The notes under the pieces: generated by a model
Databases searched by the model: none
Seen by the model: only the letters and a program-made list of their open reading frames with translations
What the model was told of the DNA's origin: nothing
Position numbers and translations under genes: made by a program
Source of the DNA: Cladobotryum mycophilum
Lineage: Eukaryota > Ascomycota > Sordariomycetes > Hypocreales > Hypocreaceae
Assembly: GCA_036429605.1 (NCBI GenBank)
Contig: CM071591.1
Location: forward strand, 3,472,001 to 3,536,000
DNA length: 64,000 nt
Direction: 5' to 3'
Shown: in pieces, positions 1-11,266 of the stretch
Position numbering within the stretch: position 1 is the stretch's first letter
How the letters are laid out: each line of letters begins with the position of its first letter

Positions 1-138
1 GCCGGTGAGGGATTCCCTACGCTCTTTCTTCTCCTCCTCATCTTTGCCGTTTAGTGCATTCTTGTCATTCTTGGACTCTTCAACGGCTTTCCCCTTCCCC
101 TTGTCCACTGCCTTGGGCAGCTCGCTGTCCTGAGCCAT
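1..138 (-). CDS. RPN1: 26S proteasome regulatory subunit Rpn1, N-terminal 46 residues (partial)
   Basis: Reading leftward from the ATG at 138, the frame stays open for 46 codons to the window edge. It begins MAQDSELPKAVDKGKGKAVE and continues as a charged Lys/Glu-rich stretch. This matches the N-terminus I know for filamentous-fungal Rpn1, the large non-ATPase subunit of the proteasome base, which docks ubiquitin receptors and shuttle factors. None of the diagnostic proteasome/cyclosome repeats lie inside the window, so the call rests only on this disordered leader. It is divergent from RIO2 across a 471-bp spacer. Confidence 0.72.
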   Translation of the reverse strand, partial: MAQDSELPKAVDKGKGKAVEESKNDKNALNGKDEEEKKERRESLTG

Positions 139-609
139 TCTGACGTAGAGATATTGGGCGTCGATTGAAGCTCGAGTGGGTAATCGGCGAGGACAAAAGC
201 AGTCTCAGGCTGTCCAAAAATGGCTAAATTCAAGTTGGTGGTATGTATGGAGGTGCGTTATTGAAACCAGACTGAGGCAGCTGGTTGACGTTGGTTGATG
301 GAAGGTGATGGAGCCGCTTGGTAAAGCTCTAAGAATGGCACCCGCCAGACAGCAGCTATGGGTTACGCGAGGCACTGCCGCCTACGAAGGCCAACTACGT
401 ACCCCAACCACCAGCCTTGTGGTCACGTGCCAATGCGGGAGATGAATCCGCAACCTCGATAAGGGAGCGATAAGAATTTACGATCCACACCCCACCAAAA
501 TTTATAGACGACCCCTCGATATATGTGCATGATAATCCAAGCACTCTCTATTCAGATATAAACAAAAGAAAAAATTGTTTGCGATTGCTTCGGGCACTTA
601 TCTTCAAAC
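139..609. promoter_or_regulatory. Divergent spacer between RPN1 and RIO2
   Basis: These 471 bases separate two divergent housekeeping genes and should hold both promoters and 5' leaders. An A/T-rich patch with TTTATAG lies near 500-506, roughly 105 bases before the RIO2 ATG. No coding sequence or repeat was recognised. Confidence 0.5.
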
Positions 610-1915
610 ATGAAGTTGGACACACGAGCAATGCGCCATTTGGCGTCCGAGGACTGGCGCGTCCTCACAGCTGTACGCTTCATCATTGGCATCTGCACCG
701 AGACTTCACTGACATGGATTGAATTACATAGGTTGAACTGGGTAGCAAAAACCACGAAATTGTCCCAACACCGTTAATAGAAAAACTATCCCGCCTCAGG
801 GGCGGTGTCAATGGAGTCCACAGATGCATATCAGCCCTCGCCAAAGTCGGTCTCATAGCCCGTGTCAAGGAAGCCAAATACGATGGATATCGCCTAACCT
901 ATGGTGGACTCGACTATCTCGCCCTTCACACTCACGCAAATCGCAAGGCTGTCTATAGTGTCGGTAACAGAATCGGCGTTGGAAAGGAAAGCGATATTAT
1001 GGTCGTCGCAGACCACAGCGGCACTCAGTGCGTATTAAAGATCCATCGTCTGGGCCGAATCTCCTTCCGAACAGTAAAGTCCAATCGAGACTATCTCAAG
1101 AACAAAAACGCCCAATCTTGGATGTACCTCTCTCGGCTAGCCGCCATGAAGGAGTACGCATTCATGCAAGCCCTACGCGACGAAGGATTTCCGGTACCGG
1201 AGCCTATCGCACAATCCAGACACACAATCGTCATGTCCTTAATAGACGCCTTCCCTCTCCGACAAATCAGCGAAGTTCCAGACCCCGCCTCCTTATATGC
1301 GGACCTCATCTCCCTTATCCTACGACTTGCCGGCCACGGTTTAATCCACGGTGATTATAACGAGTTCAATATTCTCGTCAAAGAAATCAAGACGACGTCA
1401 GAGGACGGCCAGGAGACGATCAAGCTCGAGCCGGTGATTATCGATTTCCCCCAAATGGTATCCATGGAACACGCAAATGCCGAGGATTATTTTGACAGAG
1501 ACGTCAATTGCATCAAACGCTTCTTTTTGCGGCGCTTCCATTTCACCAGTACCACGCCGGGCCCATTCTTCAAAAACGCAAAGAAGACGGTAGGAAAGGG
1601 GGGCTAAAAAGACTAGACGCAGCTGTAGAAGCGTCCGGTTTCACAAAGAGGATGCTCAAGGACCTTGAGGCAGCAATCAAGGCAAAAGAGATATCAAAGG
1701 AGAACGGAGAAGCTGTGGACGAGGATGAAGATGAAGAGGAGGAGGAAGACGATGACGATGACTCGGAGACACAAGAGGACCAAGATGGCGAGTTTGATGT
1801 GATCGGCGAGGGGACGGTTTTGAGTGACGGGTTAGCCGAGGATCTCTTAGATGAAGACTCAAAAGCTGAACCAGTAGAGAAGATTGACAAAGAGATGTCA
1901 AGATTAGTAGTCTAA
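610..1915 (+). CDS. RIO2: RIO2 atypical protein kinase, 40S ribosome maturation (frame broken once)
   Basis: Rio2 binds late cytoplasmic pre-40S particles and is required for 20S pre-rRNA maturation. Exons are 610-672 and 732-1915; the 59-bp intron has GTACGC and CATAG ends. The N-terminal winged helix (MKLDTRAMRHLASEDW) is followed by the RIO ATP loop GVGKESDI (about 103-110), Lys124 in VLKIHRLG, the catalytic loop HGDYNEFNI (Asp229) and the metal-binding IIDFPQMVS (Asp259). These are RIO2 signatures. After a conserved GKGG the frame closes at a TAA. The expected continuation (LKRLDAAVEASGF and a C-terminal acidic Glu/Asp tract) is in the next frame. One extra G in the run 1598-1603 would give a normal 415-residue protein. 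A short intron cannot explain the shift: the only GT-AG pair there is 27 nt. Confidence 0.93.
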
Positions 1916-2322
1916 TGAAAGAAGATGGCATTTCAATGACACATATAAGCACAAAGAGGCAGTTAGATCGATACCCACTACCCGAGCAATCACAGTATAG
2001 AGGAAGTTAATGATTAAGTGTGTTATGGATTATTTATCATCATTGAGTGCTGGACCATACTGTCGAGCTTTTCCCACAAGTTCCATTCCCTAGAATCTAA
2101 AGTACAAAGTGTGTGTCAGATGGACCAATTCGCACAACTCATCAAGTGCATCAGCTATCTCAGACCATAAGATGCTCCGTGATTGCAGTAACACTACCGT
2201 GTCGTCAAGAAAGGTGGTGCCAAAATTAAAACAAGAGTAAGGAAATAATTAAAGAATGTGGCAGCCAGCGTCATATCGTGGGGAAGGTGATGAAGATCAC
2301 ATAATGGCTGTGGGGGAGGGGG
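1916..2322. other. Convergent 3' spacer, RIO2 / RRM gene
   Basis: 407 bases between two convergent stop codons. It should hold both 3' UTRs and polyadenylation sites. A/T-rich stretches lie near 2005-2045 and 2225-2260. No further feature is seen. Confidence 0.5.
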
Positions 2323-4294
2323 CTACTGGGACTCCTTCTTGACCTCCTTCTTGATCGAAGGAGAGGACTGGAGGTTCTCGTTACCGACGGCGACGACAAC
2401 GTTCGGGTCCGCATGAATCGTAACACCCTCATCGCACTCTGACGAGGTGGGGGTCGAGATCGTAGCGTCCGTGCTCGTGCTCGCAACCGTCCTGGTAAAG
2501 AGGTTAGAACTTAGCAAACATGCTCAGTCTTGGAGCATACTCGGATTGTCCACGATGGGCTACCGAGGTTCGCATCACGTTACCGTCATCAATAGACGAG
2601 GTGGACAGTCCACTACACAGCAGTCAGTATCAATTGAAGCAGCGATGGACATGGTAAGTCAAACCTGCGAGAAGGTGGCAAAGTGCGGCGCCACTGGGAT
2701 TGCTGGTCGTACAGGGTGGGACTCATGCCAACGAGAGGAGTGCCATAGGCACCGATGTTGTACTCGTTGGTACGGAATTGACGACGCTCAGCGGTGACCC
2801 GCTTGAGCTCCTTCTGAGCGGGAGTATCGGCATAGCGAATATTCATCTGAAGACCTTCTTCACCGATACCGATTCCGTTGAACTTGCGGATGATGTCATC
2901 ACAGACATCGCGGTTCTCAAAACTGGGAGTAGGTTAGCGGATGATGTGCTGTTGTAGACTATTGAAGTGGCATACCGAGCAAAGCCAACTCCGCGGCTAT
3001 TTCCCATGCTGTCACGAAGAATCTTGCTAGACTGGATGGTGTAGCCAAGAAAGATGGTGGAGAGTTCCTAGGGAATTTTAGCTGAGAACTAGTCAATTAA
3101 AGGTGTCTCGATTGGATGACTTACCACCTCGGTCAGAGTCTTGGGCAGGTTGGAAATGTAGAGGTTAGTGGACAATTCATCTCCCTCTGCCTTGAGCCGA
3201 GAGTTGAAGGACTCCTGTTGAAACCCGTTAGCCACAGTAAACACAGAGTAGGAAAGCGACTAACCCTAGCAAAACCAACTTCGTAACCAAGTCGATGGAA
3301 GCCGCGAATGCACATTTCAGAATCACGAGAATCGAAGAACTTGGCAAAACCAAAACTATGAGGCGTTAGACAAGCATCAAATAGCGATAGATTATAACTC
3401 ACCCTTTGCAGGCACCAGTAGCAGTGTCGATGATGGCCTTGGAAGTCTCGACACCACCAAATCGAGCGGCGAATTGGTAGAGAAGCTCGTCATCGGTGGT
3501 GGGGTGAAGACCACGGATGTAAACGTTGCGGTTGCCAGGGATGCGGTTCTCCATGCTTTGCTCAAGGCTCTTCATCTGGCCTGGGGGGTGAAGACAGCTG
3601 GAACTGCCTTGGGAACGGCGGGTTCCTTCTTCAGAAGGTCCTCCAAAGTACGATCCGAGACAACGACCGGCGCAGGCTTGACGGGTTCGAAAGGAGGAAG
3701 GCCCATCTGCTGAGGAGATGGGGTGGTGTAAGAAGAACGATCCAAACTGGCAACGCGAGGTCCAGTATCACGGTGCGAAAAGGCGGCGTAAAATGGAGTG
3801 GCAGGAGTCGACTCGGTGGTCGAGTAAGAGCCACGACGGTTCTCAAGACCCGGGACGTCAGAAAGACGATCGAGGCGAGGTTGGGTCGAATTAGAGCGAC
3901 CAGGAGTAAAAGGCATTAGAGGCATTGGAAGACCGACATAAGGAGCGCCATATCCCCCAGGAGGCACCGAAAAATTATGATAGGGATTCTCATTAGAGTG
4001 GCCCAGGCCAATTTGCTGACCGCCGGGCATGGGAGCAAGAACAAGTTGACCATCAGAGCCGAGAACAAATGCATGACCGTGTCCCATTGGGACAGTGCCG
4101 TTGTTGTTTGACATGCCTAGGCCGCCAAGGGTCATTCCCGTAAAGTGATTCATTAAAGCGCTAGGATCAGCGGCACCGTGAGCGGAAGCGTGACCGTGAG
4201 CGCCTCGTCCAGCAGGAGTAGGAAGATAAGGTCCAGCGACGCCACTGTTTGAGTCCATGTTGAGTTCAGCCACAGAGTGAAGATGATAAGACAT
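2323..4294 (-). CDS. Two-RRM RNA-binding protein of the RBMS/MSSP (alan shepard) type (frame broken once)
   Basis: Probable regulator of mRNA fate. Seven exons on the minus strand: 4294-3403, 3355-3265, 3214-3125, 3067-2976, 2922-2665, 2612-2541 and 2491-2323, joined by 46-58-bp GT-AG introns with consistent phases. About 554 residues are predicted. The long N-terminal half is low-complexity (Gly, Pro, Ser). It is followed by RRM1 (RNVYIRGLHPTTDDELL with RNP1 KGFGFAKF) and RRM2 (TNLYISNLPKTLTEVELS with ILRDSMGNSRGVGFARF), then YADTPAQKELKRVTAERRQF. The tandem pattern matches metazoan RBMS proteins and a conserved filamentous-fungal family. A single missing base in the G6 run 3583-3588 breaks the frame just before RRM1. 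The start could instead be Met at 4258 or 4411; an AG at the end of CTCCTCAG upstream of 4300 suggests a 5' UTR intron. Confidence 0.88.
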
Positions 4295-4723
4295 GAGGTC
4301 CTGAGGAGCGTGAATTGTCAGCAAATATTTCTTTGGGGGCGTGGAGGTACAAGAGAGAGGGTTCAAAAACAAGGCAGATGCGGATGGAGGCTGGGCAGCG
4401 GGAAAGGCCATGGCCAGGCTTAATGGAAGGACGGGGATATGATATTCGGTTTCAAGAAGAACAATATAGGTTGATGTCGGGTCGATCGAGAAGAAACGAG
4501 CATGGTGGTGACAGGCAAGTAGGGAAGATGCTTACCCCGAAAGCCACAGATCTGCTGCGAGGGTATTTGAAGATGGCAAAATGATCTGATGGTAGGATGA
4601 AATCTAGAGATGCACCGAGTCAGATATTGTCCAAAGCCAGAGCTCGTAAAGAAGTGGTATAGCAATTTTGTGGTTGGGTGGTGAGGAGAGGAAAGGTGAA
4701 GAGGGAAGGGTCAGGATCAAGAC

Positions 4724-4748
4724 TTTTTTTTTTTTTTGGGGGGGGGGG
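4724..4748. repeat. T14G11 homopolymer junction
   Basis: A run of 14 T is directly followed by 11 G. It is in non-coding DNA upstream of the RRM gene. Run lengths should be treated as uncertain given the indels seen in shorter G/C runs of this window. Confidence 0.9.
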
Positions 4749-5977
4749 TTTCAACTGGCTGGCTGCTCTGCATTTCCCGCAAACAGAATTGCAGAAAACA
4801 GCCACGGCAAGACTGGGGGATGGTGAGAAAAGGGTGAGGGAAAAGTGAGGAGCTCGCACCTTGCCCAGACTTCGGGTTATGTGGAGGAGCTGCAAACAAA
4901 GAGACAGAGCAGTTTTGGGCCAATATAGGCAAATGTTGCTACCAAGACACTGAAATGAAGCGAGAGTAAGTAAGATAGAACGAGCTATCAAGCAAAATGG
5001 AGTTTCAAAGAGATTCAGCCGAAGCGGAGAATTGAAGAAGAAAAGTGAGTGTTGTTGAATGGTGGTGATGCTGTGAGGAGGAAGAGGAAGAAGAAGAGAA
5101 GAAGTGGAAGAGTTTGACAGCTCGTCGAGAAATTCAAGTAGCTGAGCCAAACGAGTTGCCAAACTTACCTAAGCGACAAGTATTTTCTGTTGATGAGGAA
5201 GTTGCTAAGATGATTGTTTTGTTTCCAAGAATAAGGAAGGAGTCGTGTGATTGCGATATCTCTAAGCTACTAGGTAGGTATATCGCGGTACTGATGCTCG
5301 TATGCAGGCGTGATCGTTGTTGCGTTGGTTGCGTTTCCGGAAGTGATGTTGATGATGGGTGAAGAAATTAAGAAAGTTTGCAGGAGGAAGAATTGAAGAA
5401 AAAGGCGGCCAGAAGCGAGAGATGACGAAATACGTCGACGAACTGTTGGAAGGGCAGTGGTTGACAGCTGCCAGCTGGTGTCAGTGGTGAGTGTCGACGG
5501 CTGTCGAGCTGCCAAGTGCCTGCCAGCTGGATGTTGGCGAGAAATCCGTGTCCAAGGTGACGGTCGAATTTGACTTGCCACGCGAAACAAAAACAAAAAC
5601 CCGAACAACACTTGTCGAAGGGTTCCTGACCTTGATGAACTCCGTCTCTCTTGACGACAAGGGACTTGGGATCGAAGCGACGTTGTTCAGGCAACGATGA
5701 TGCTATTCCCAAATTTGAACTACACGTTCAAGCAGAGTCCTTTCCTTGAAGCTGCCGTCGATTCCTTCCAAGCAGATTTCCAGAAGCGAGGTAGAGTCCC
5801 TTCCCAAATGGTGATGAATTAGTATTAATGATTGATAGCAAGGCCTTCAGATATCGAAGACGATGTTGCCCTGCGCAAGAAATTCGTGAACCCCGTCGTC
5901 CTTGTTGTTGTTATTCGTCCCGAGAACCGATTTTCCCAATTAATATAATTCAACAGAACACCGGACGAGAAAACGTG

Positions 5978-6004
5978 TGATGATGATGATGATGATGATG
6001 ATGG
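5978..6004. repeat. (TGA)n microsatellite
   Basis: About nine tandem TGA/GAT units in non-coding DNA. Confidence 0.9.
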
Positions 6005-8387
6005 ATATACTGGATTTACTCTGCAGTTTGAGAATGATCCTCCCGGTGCGGTAATGATGCAAAATGATCCCAAAGAATTAATAACGTATTCGACCGTTCA
6101 TTAGCATGCAAATAAAAAGAATATTTCCCTAAGAATGCTGGCAAGGAATGAATGGAGGAAGTAAATAATTATAGTAATAAGGTCATATCCAACATTGACA
6201 AGGAAGTTAAGGTCAGTACAAGACGTTCGACTTGGGGGAAAAAAGAAGAGATGGCATCAAACCTCGTGGGATGTGATGTCTTCATAAATGGCCAGGTGGC
6301 AATAGCATCTCCCCAATTGCACCTTGGTCTAACATCTTCGATGCATCCCGCGACAATTTCTTTTTCCTTTGGCAGTCAGACAACATTGCAGCTCATGATT
6401 CACATTGAGAGGTCAAGGCACCCATAAAGAACAGCACTTCTGGGCACTGGGAGCGACTAGAGCCACTCCCCCGGCCGAGATGGATCTACTTGCATACGAG
6501 AGGTGCCGAATCCAGACAAGAGTCATCTTGCACAAATCATCGAGATTGAACCGAAGAGAAGGAGAAAGGAGGAACGAGTGCAGAAGGGTCTCCTCCTCTT
6601 TCTCTTCCTCCCCCTCTCCCCCCTCCGGCTCAGCTTTGGTAGCGACGCTGTCAAGAACCGGCACGAACAAGCTCCAGCAAGCTCTTACATTTGTGCTCTG
6701 CTTGAACTAGATAGACCACTAGATGGGGGCATGTTCCTTTGTCTAAAAGGTCGATCTCCAAGGTTGGACCGAGAACGTTGAACGTTGCTTTTTCCCCAAG
6801 CCTAGTTCCGGTGCCGTTCAGTCTTTTTTGGTACCGTGCATCCCTTTATGCGCAGCAGAGACGTTTTGGCACTGCATGGGACTACATGGATCTCATTTGC
6901 CCAGGTCCCCGCATTGCCCATTTCCGCTGTTACAGTCGAATTTCATGAGACATGCGTCTCTGCCTTTATTAGACAGGTTTGTGTTGACAGTGTTGCACCT
7001 GTCTGGACACAAAAATTTAGACACACATGGATTTTGTGCATGTCCCTGAGACTGAGACGAGATGAAGACTCAATTGCAACTGCTACTGCAGCAGCCCGCA
7101 GAGGTTTGTCGCACACACAACACAGACAGAGCCGAAGAGACATGATATGCATATGGGGATACATGATGCATGCCAATGCAGAAACAACGACATGAGAAGA
7201 TGGATGGGGGTATAGTTTTATCACCATGGCTCTTAATACAGGTTCCAAGCCATCGATAGCAATAGGCATTGATCTTCGGGTAGAACCGATCCCTGACATC
7301 CCTGGGGGAGGGGAGAGATGGGCGGCGCCTCACAAACGATCACAAAGCTTCTCCCCCTCCCCTCCCCGGCACATCTCCCTCGAACTGCCAATCTCACAAA
7401 GGTGCCCCTACTTTCGGCTCGGTAGACATTAGTGCCTCCAGTGTTAAGAACGACGCCTTCGTTATAATTTTTCCTTTTTTACCAACTGCTAAGCTGGGAA
7501 ATAAGCGTACCAGGCCGAGGCCAATTGCTTTTTCCTTCCCACTTGGAGGCAAGGTAGTGAGACGCCACAGTTACTGGCAATTGAGACATGGCTCAGAAAT
7601 GATGCAACCGGTAATTACTTACTTTAGGCGCCGCGAGAGATTTACATCCCCATCCATGGTGGAGATGGGACCGGAAATCTCGTGAGCTCGACGCTCCCTG
7701 TTTTTTTTCTCTTTCTTCCCTGGACGAACGCGGACCGGGATCCCCATAATAAATATGTCTTGGACAAAATAACCCCGAGAGTAAAAGGCAATATCTGGTT
7801 CCAGGGTTCCAATCTCAATCTCAATGAGGTTCAAGACAATCAAACCCGCACATGGTTCTTGTCTCTGTGTCTCTCTGCGTCCCTGTGTCTCTTGATAAAC
7901 GGAAGAACCAGCCCGTGTCCGTGCTAAATGTCGATCACGAGGGTGCGTTTAGAACGAGCGAAGTCGTCCCCTGCGTGTGCACGAACTGTGTGTGTGCTTT
8001 GCTTGCTTGATGGTGCTATGATATGTACGGAGTACTCCATTACACTATGACAACATAGATAGATAGATAGGGCATAAAGAGAGAACAACAAAGCCAGCTT
8101 TTTTCTTTTCTTTCTTCTTTCTTTCTTTTTCGATTAGGCCGAGAATGCATGCATAACTCCGTACACCGACTGCATTTCATAGAGCGATGATGGAGGGGAC
8201 AAATTGTGGGAGGCGAATTATTAAGGGGTGAACATAAGGTTGTTTTGCTAGTTGAAGAGATAAAATGATTTACGGTTAATATTTTGTCGGCCTGTCCGTC
8301 ATAAGATTATGATTTGAACCTTTTATTCAAGCGCATCTTAATTAGTTGCATACATGGTATTATCATAATCTATCATTATCCATTTCA

Positions 8388-8421
8388 TTTGTTTGTTTGT
8401 TGTTTGTTTGTTTGTTTGTTT
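8388..8421. repeat. (TTTG)n microsatellite
   Basis: About eight TTTG units with one 1-base interruption, in the CPR downstream spacer. Confidence 0.9.
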
Positions 8422-8530
8422 ACTTTCCCTCTCACCACCCCCTCCCAGCTGAATGATGCAATCTGTCCCGTTATCTCATGATGCACGTCAAAATACCTCA
8501 CCCCCATCAATCACCCGCTCACTCATAACC

Positions 8531-8553
8531 AATCAATCAATCAATCAATCAAT
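8531..8553. repeat. (AATC)n microsatellite
   Basis: About six tandem AATC units, downstream of CPR. Confidence 0.9.
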
Positions 8554-8963
8554 ATCAACCAAGCGCAAGGGTCGGACCTAAATGTGGAGTTGTATCGAAT
8601 TTCTTTTCTATTTACTCTTGCAACCCCAAGAAAGAAAGAAAAACGGACAAACACAAAAACAAGTACTACAACCAAGGAAGAAAAGAAAAAAGAGTCATGG
8701 CACCATAAAACAATGATCCGGCCATCCCGTGAAAATGTGGTGCGTTCTCCGATACCCTTAAAATTATATCGTTGCGCTCATCCCGTCCCGTCTAAATGTT
8801 TGTTGTGCATGGGGCTCATAAACAACGCCAGTGATTTTGTTTGACATTGCCAGCAGCAGATTAATGAAACGCCCGCCGCCCAAAAAGTCATGTGTTCCCG
8901 ACATGAAGATATCGCCATGTTGAGTATCCCAAAAGAAAATGCCTTTTTGATGTATTTTATATT

Positions 8964-11174
8964 CTACGACCACACATCCTCCTATAGAGCAGTTAGTCGG
9001 TATATTTGCGCATTGTTATTGAGTTGAAAGGTCTTTTTTTGTAAACGTACCTGGTATTGATTCGCCGCTCTCATGCTCTTCACAATTTCTTCTGCCTTTT
9101 GTTCTGTCACACCTCGGCCGTTGGCAATAATTTGGGCCAAGACAGCATTAACCTCACGGGCCATGTTGGCTGCATCACCGCAGACGTAGAAGAAAGCCTT
9201 TTGAGAAAGGAGCTCATTGACCTCCTCGGCCCGCTCCTTCAATCGGTGCTGAACGTAAACCTTCTTGGAAGATTCCCTGGAGAACGCAGTGACCAGCTCA
9301 AACTTGTCGCCAAGGACCTCCTTGTATTCCTAGAATAGAACGATTAGCCAGATGATCAGACTCCACTTTTTGCTTTTCCTATTACATACCTTCCATTCCT
9401 TCTCGTACAAGAAATCCTCGCTACTCTTGCGGCAACCAAAGAACAAAAGAGTGCGGCCAACGTTGGCGCCCTGTTGAGCCTGCTTCGCTCGCTCTTGGAC
9501 GAAAGCGCGGAAAGGAGCAACACCAGTTCCGGGACCAATCATGATGACAGGCTTGGCGGGATCCGAAGGCAGCTTGAAGTTGGAGTGGCGGACGTGAACA
9601 GGGACATGGATACCATCGTACTTGTTGCGAGGACCATCGAGCTCGTAGGACAAGCCAAACGGCGAAGGGTTCTCGTCACCGTTCTGCTTCTGCTTCAGGG
9701 CAAGGAGGTAGTTGGAGGCGACACCACGGAACGGCACATCACGTCCAGGAAGCTCCTGAGACTCGACAATGGCGGTAACGGAAATCTTCTTGGGCTGGAC
9801 CAGAGAGGATGAGGAGATGGAGTAGTAACGAGGCTGGAGCTTGTTGAGACCTTCGATGAAAGCGGAAAAGGGGACATTGTCCCACTTCTCGCCGTTGCTG
9901 ACGCTAGCAAGGAGTCGGGCAATGTTGTAGAAATGAGGAGCAGTCTTCTCGTGGAAGTAATCCTTGTCGCCGCCCAGCCTGGTCATCTCAGCCTTGCTCT
10001 CTTCGGTAGGGGCGAAAGCGGCCAGAGTAGAGACGAATTGACGAGACACAGGAGAGCAGATTTCCAGGTGGTAGCGAAGGATGGCATCATAGGTCGTAGG
10101 GGTGGGGAAAGGCACCTTGGCAGTTGGTTCCAGAGCCTTGACGCTGATGACCTGATCCTTTTTGTCCGAGAGTCCAATGATATCCAGGAAGCGATCAACC
10201 TCCTCGCCGGCGTTGGTGGGCCAGATGGCGATGTGGTCACCAGTAGTGTACGAGAGGTTGGAGCCGCTGATGTCAACTTCGGCGTGAATGCAGTTTCTAT
10301 CCTTGACGCCGAACAGTTCATAAGACTCAGCAATGGGGGCAATGTAGGGGTTGTGAGCGTTGAAGGGACCTTTGGGGAGACCTTCGAGGTGCATCTTGTT
10401 GGGCTCGCCACGGTAGACTTCAGGGGATTCAGGGGTGAGGCCTTCACGATCGATGATACCGAAGATGGGTTCGTAGACGGCTTCGCGCTCCTCCAAACCC
10501 ATCTTCTCGGCCAAAGCAGTCCACATGGGTTCCTTCCAAGCCAAGAAATCTTCTTCCATAGTTCCGGCGCCATCGTCACCCTCGCCAGCTTCGCCGATTC
10601 TGCTGCCACCGAACTTGGTCAAAGCCTTGTCCACATTTCGAACCATCGAATTGTAATGCTCGTAGGTGTTATTTCCAAGACCAAAGGCAACATAGTTGAG
10701 GTTTTCCAAAGGCTTATCCTCGTTACCCTCGGAGAAGGCAACGTCCTCGCCAATAATAAACTCATAGAATTCGACAGCGTTATCGGTGGGCTCACCCTCG
10801 CCGTAGGTTGCGAGGACGAAGAAGGCAATCTTGTCGCTAGGGAAAGTGTCGAGGTTTTCAAAATCGTATTCTTCCAAGTCGGCTACCATGGTCTCGAGAC
10901 CGAAACGACTCTTGCCCTCCTTGGCAAGACGAGAGGCATAATCTTCAGCAGTACCAGTCTGAGAGCCATAGAAGATGATGCAGTTCTTTCCAGTTTCCTC
11001 CATCTTCTCGATGAAATTCCTCGTTCGGCCGGGGCGGGCGCCATTTGCGTTGGCAAAAGCGCTGGCATAGGGATCTTTGGCGACACCCCAGAGAGTGCCT
11101 TTCGTAAGGTAGGCGATGGTCCCCAGCAGGATGACGCCGAGGACCACAAGGTCCAACGTGTCCAGTTCAGCCAT
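8964..11174 (-). CDS. NADPH-cytochrome P450 reductase
   Basis: ER-anchored diflavin enzyme that passes electrons from NADPH through FAD and FMN to microsomal P450s, for example CYP51 and CYP61. Exons are 11174-9390, 9329-9051 and 8981-8964. The last exon encodes only EDVWS, the classic penultimate-Trp tail that stacks on the FAD. Total 693 residues, the usual fungal length. Visible parts are an N-terminal membrane anchor (about 8-24), the FMN loop SQTGTAED (71-78), ATYGEGEPTDNA and GLGNNTYEHYN in the flavodoxin domain, RYYSIS in the FAD domain, GPGTGVAPFRAF at the NADP site, and YVCGDAANMAREV near the C-terminus. A 457-codon plus-strand frame over exon 1 is only its antisense shadow. Confidence 0.97.
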
Positions 11175-11244
11175 GGTTGGCGGTTTGTGTTAGAAGCAGA
11201 CGAGAGGACAGAGCCGAGCCTGCATCCAAAGGGAAAACGGAGGG

Positions 11245-11266
11245 CTTATAAGGAGGGTCTTATAAG
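11245..11266. promoter_or_regulatory. Duplicated CTTATAAG box upstream of CPR
   Basis: The 8-bp palindrome CTTATAAG occurs at 11245-11252 and again at 11259-11266, 71-92 bases upstream of the CPR ATG. Because each copy is palindromic it reads as a TATA-like element for the minus-strand gene. A core-promoter role is inferred from position and sequence. Confidence 0.45.

Larger units (their letters stand above)
4295..8963. other. 4.7-kb spacer between the RRM gene start and the CPR 3' end
   Basis: No gene could be supported. The first kilobase is purine-rich on the plus strand and probably carries the long 5' leader of the RRM gene. The spacer holds a T14G11 junction (4724-4748), GAT, TTTG and AATC microsatellites, a GATA tract near 8058, and one TACGGAGTA element at 8026. 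The open frames are short, overlap on both strands and lack family resemblance. The right end is the 3' UTR of CPR. Confidence 0.5.

Noticed and set aside
1588..1616. 27-nt GT-AG pair in RIO2 as an intron
   Set aside because: Too short for a fungal intron, and splicing it leads to a stop soon after.
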